Below, in pieces: positions 62,101 through 64,000 of a stretch of 64,000 bases of DNA (positions within the stretch are counted from its first letter, which is position 1; each line of letters starts with the position of its first letter). The position numbers and the translations under genes are program-made. The notes below the pieces were generated by a model. That model was not told where the DNA came from. It searched no databases and was given only the letters and a program-made list of their open reading frames with translations. Source of the DNA: Anopheles merus (taxonomy: Eukaryota; Arthropoda; Insecta; Diptera; Culicidae); contig NC_054083.1 of the NCBI RefSeq assembly GCF_017562075.2, positions 17,864,542 through 17,928,541 on the forward strand, in the 5' to 3' direction.

Positions 62101-64000
62101 GCAGGGCCACAGCACTTGAGAAAGTTGAGAAAAAAATCTCTGCCACTCGTTAAAGTTCCTTAGGCAATAAAAATTGACGGCAGTCATCGTAAATTTGTCT
62201 CATTTTGAGGAACTGCCATAGGCACTCAAGCTATAATCGGGTTTGTTAGAAATAAACACGTAATTGGTTTAGCATTTCGATACAAATTTCGAATAAAAAC
62301 AATGAAAATACAATCCAAAGTTGCTAACGTTTAGCAAAAACCTCAATTGCTTACACTTCACAGAGCCGTTCGCTGCATCGCCCACTATCTCTAAGATTCT
62401 CAATAGTTTCTCAAGTTGGTTTTGTGTTCTTTCTACAAACATTGAGAACGTAGTTGTCTCAAAATCTCTCAAAATCTCTGATAAAGTTTCGCAGCCGCCA
62501 TGACCTGAGAAATCTCTTAAGCAGAGGGTCCCTGGCGGCTGAGATACTTATAACACAAAATTGCATGAAACAATAGGCAAAATCAGATTTTCTACAATAT
62601 TGTTTTGTCTATAATATGCTAAGTCTATAATATGCAAATTAAACGCATTTTTTTCCTTTTGCAAAATTTACAAATGGCTAAAGTTCAACTATCACGATTA
62701 GTAGTGAACTTAATTATTTGCTTTTTAATGATTCCCTCTCAGCATATTTAGCATTCCCAAATACTTACAACGATGCTTCAAGTTTTCAAAATTGCGTTTT
62801 CGACCGTGCTCTTGATTATGTAAATTTGCGCCGTTATGCTTGCAATCAACTCTACTGCCAGTTTATACTACACTTCCCAACGGCGTGGCCCGGAAAAGAA
62901 CTTCACTTTCACGGGCTCAAGACGCCGGCGAAACCCTTATAAAACCCCCCATCCCGCCGATGCCTCCCGCCTTGCCTGCTTAGTCTTATTGTGAGCGAAA
63001 AATGCAACCTTTTCGTTTGTGTAAAATCTTTGCTTCATCTTACCGCATCCCTCCACGGAAACCCTTAGGACGGTGGCGCTATTATTGTTACGTAAATACT
63101 GAAACAAAGCTCCACTGGTTGGTTGTCGGTGTACACCGTAAAGAAAAATCTCATCAAAAAAAAAAAAAAACAACGGCCAAACACAACAAAAACGGAGTAT
63201 TACTTTGAAAATTTGTTACAAAGTACCAACAACCTCGTACCTCGTGTACCAGCACCACCACCGTTCCGTTGACGAAACATTTGCGGAATTTATCGAGAGG
63301 TCAACTATCCACCGTTCCGGCCCGCCCGAAAACCCCGCCCATGGGACCTTCTCCCACAAGCTCCATCGGCACAAATACACTATCCCACAGCACGGCTTTT
63401 GTTTTGTTTAACTTTGCACGTTCCACTTTATGCTGGACTGCGCACAACAATACACCTGAAGTGCCGATGTAGAAGAAAGAAACTTTTAAACTTTTGTACT
63501 CGCACAAACACATTTCTTCCCTTTGGTTGGCCGGCCTTTGTTGAGGCATTGCTTTTGGTTTGGGCAAAGTTTTTGCACACTGCGACGGTCCGCACGCTCC
63601 AAAGTGCAATTCAAACCCGCTTCGTGTTTGCCCACCCCACGGTCGAAAAAAAACAGCTCAAAATAATAATACAACTTTTCCTACTTGCCCGATCATGTTC
63701 CTAATATCACCAGCCACTCTCCTGGGCGTAGCTGCGAACGCAACTTTCGAGACATTACACTTCAAATGTTGACGGTTCGTTTGCTGGTGCGTTTTGTATT
63801 CCCCCACAGTACCGGGCGCTTCCTTCCAGGAGCAGGAGGAAATCCAGGGCGGAAGCGTACTGGGAATCGTTGTTTTGTTTTATTGCTTTGTGTCCGATCC
63901 TCGTTACTGCGAATGAAGCCTCGCAATAAGCGTGCGCCGACAGCCGCAAATACTTAAAGCAACCGACGCGAAACCCACGAAAAATGTGTCATTCGTTCCG
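59125..64000. other. Upstream flank of RGK; no gene recognised
   Basis: 59125-60120 is GC-rich and is probably RGK promoter and 5' UTR. 60120-61260 has mixed composition with CA repeats. 61260-64000 is AT-rich. Open frames at 59726-60091 and 62718-62942 have no splice support or known similarity. A poly-A run at 63155-63170 and weak CAA patches are the only other notes. Confidence 0.4.
60938..60970. repeat. (CA)n microsatellite
   Basis: CA dinucleotide tract, one GT interruption, in the upstream region of the RGK gene. Confidence 0.85.

Overview
The window is a eukaryotic, AT-rich chromosomal segment from an insect, most likely a mosquito and probably Anopheles. The evidence is spliced genes with short GT-AG introns, typical insect protein families, tRNA-derived SINEs, many small MITE/foldback elements, and degenerate GAGTC/GATTCC minisatellite elements. 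The species call is inference. I rebuilt all gene models by hand from splice sites and reading phase; every exon junction listed keeps the frame. No tRNA, rRNA, CRISPR array or prokaryotic feature was found.

Layout. 1-9.5 kb: no recognisable gene; MITEs and a foldback GAGTC element. 9.6-10.6 kb (-): a SWEET-family sugar transporter (saliva-like). 12.4-17.2 kb (+): a facilitative glucose transporter (SLC2, called GLUT-A here) with two candidate first exons. 18.0-20.7 kb (+): a second SLC2 locus (GLUT-B), whose seven-exon gene is preceded by an extra pair of N-terminal exons. That extra pair has the same coding length (284 nt) and the same exit phase as the resident N-terminal exons, so it looks like an alternative N-terminal cassette. 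21.0-22.1 kb (-): a mitochondrial carrier of the SLC25A34/35 type, convergent with GLUT-B. 22.5-23.4 kb: an 874-bp hAT-like non-autonomous transposon with an intact target-site duplication.

23.5-39.5 kb (+): three head-to-tail genes for secreted-N-terminus, single-pass membrane proteins. The first and third carry LDLa-like (and the first a CUB-like) ectodomains. All three place a PP[SA]Y tail motif in nearly the same context, followed by a hydrophobic LF/LV pair. The third gene has a 4.9-kb first intron. 44.3-59.1 kb (-): an eight-exon RGK-family (Rad/Gem/Rem) GTPase with a 7.8-kb intron packed with SINEs, a dead reverse-transcriptase fragment and foldback repeats. 59.1-64 kb: its upstream region, with no gene recognised.

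How they fit together. Three sugar transporters from two unrelated superfamilies sit side by side in about 11 kb. The GLUT-B locus appears able to swap its first two transmembrane segments. The neighbouring PPxY membrane-protein trio looks like a diverged tandem family that may share a cytoplasmic WW-domain (Nedd4-like) partner. The GLUT-B cassette and the PPxY trio are the best candidates for undescribed biology here.
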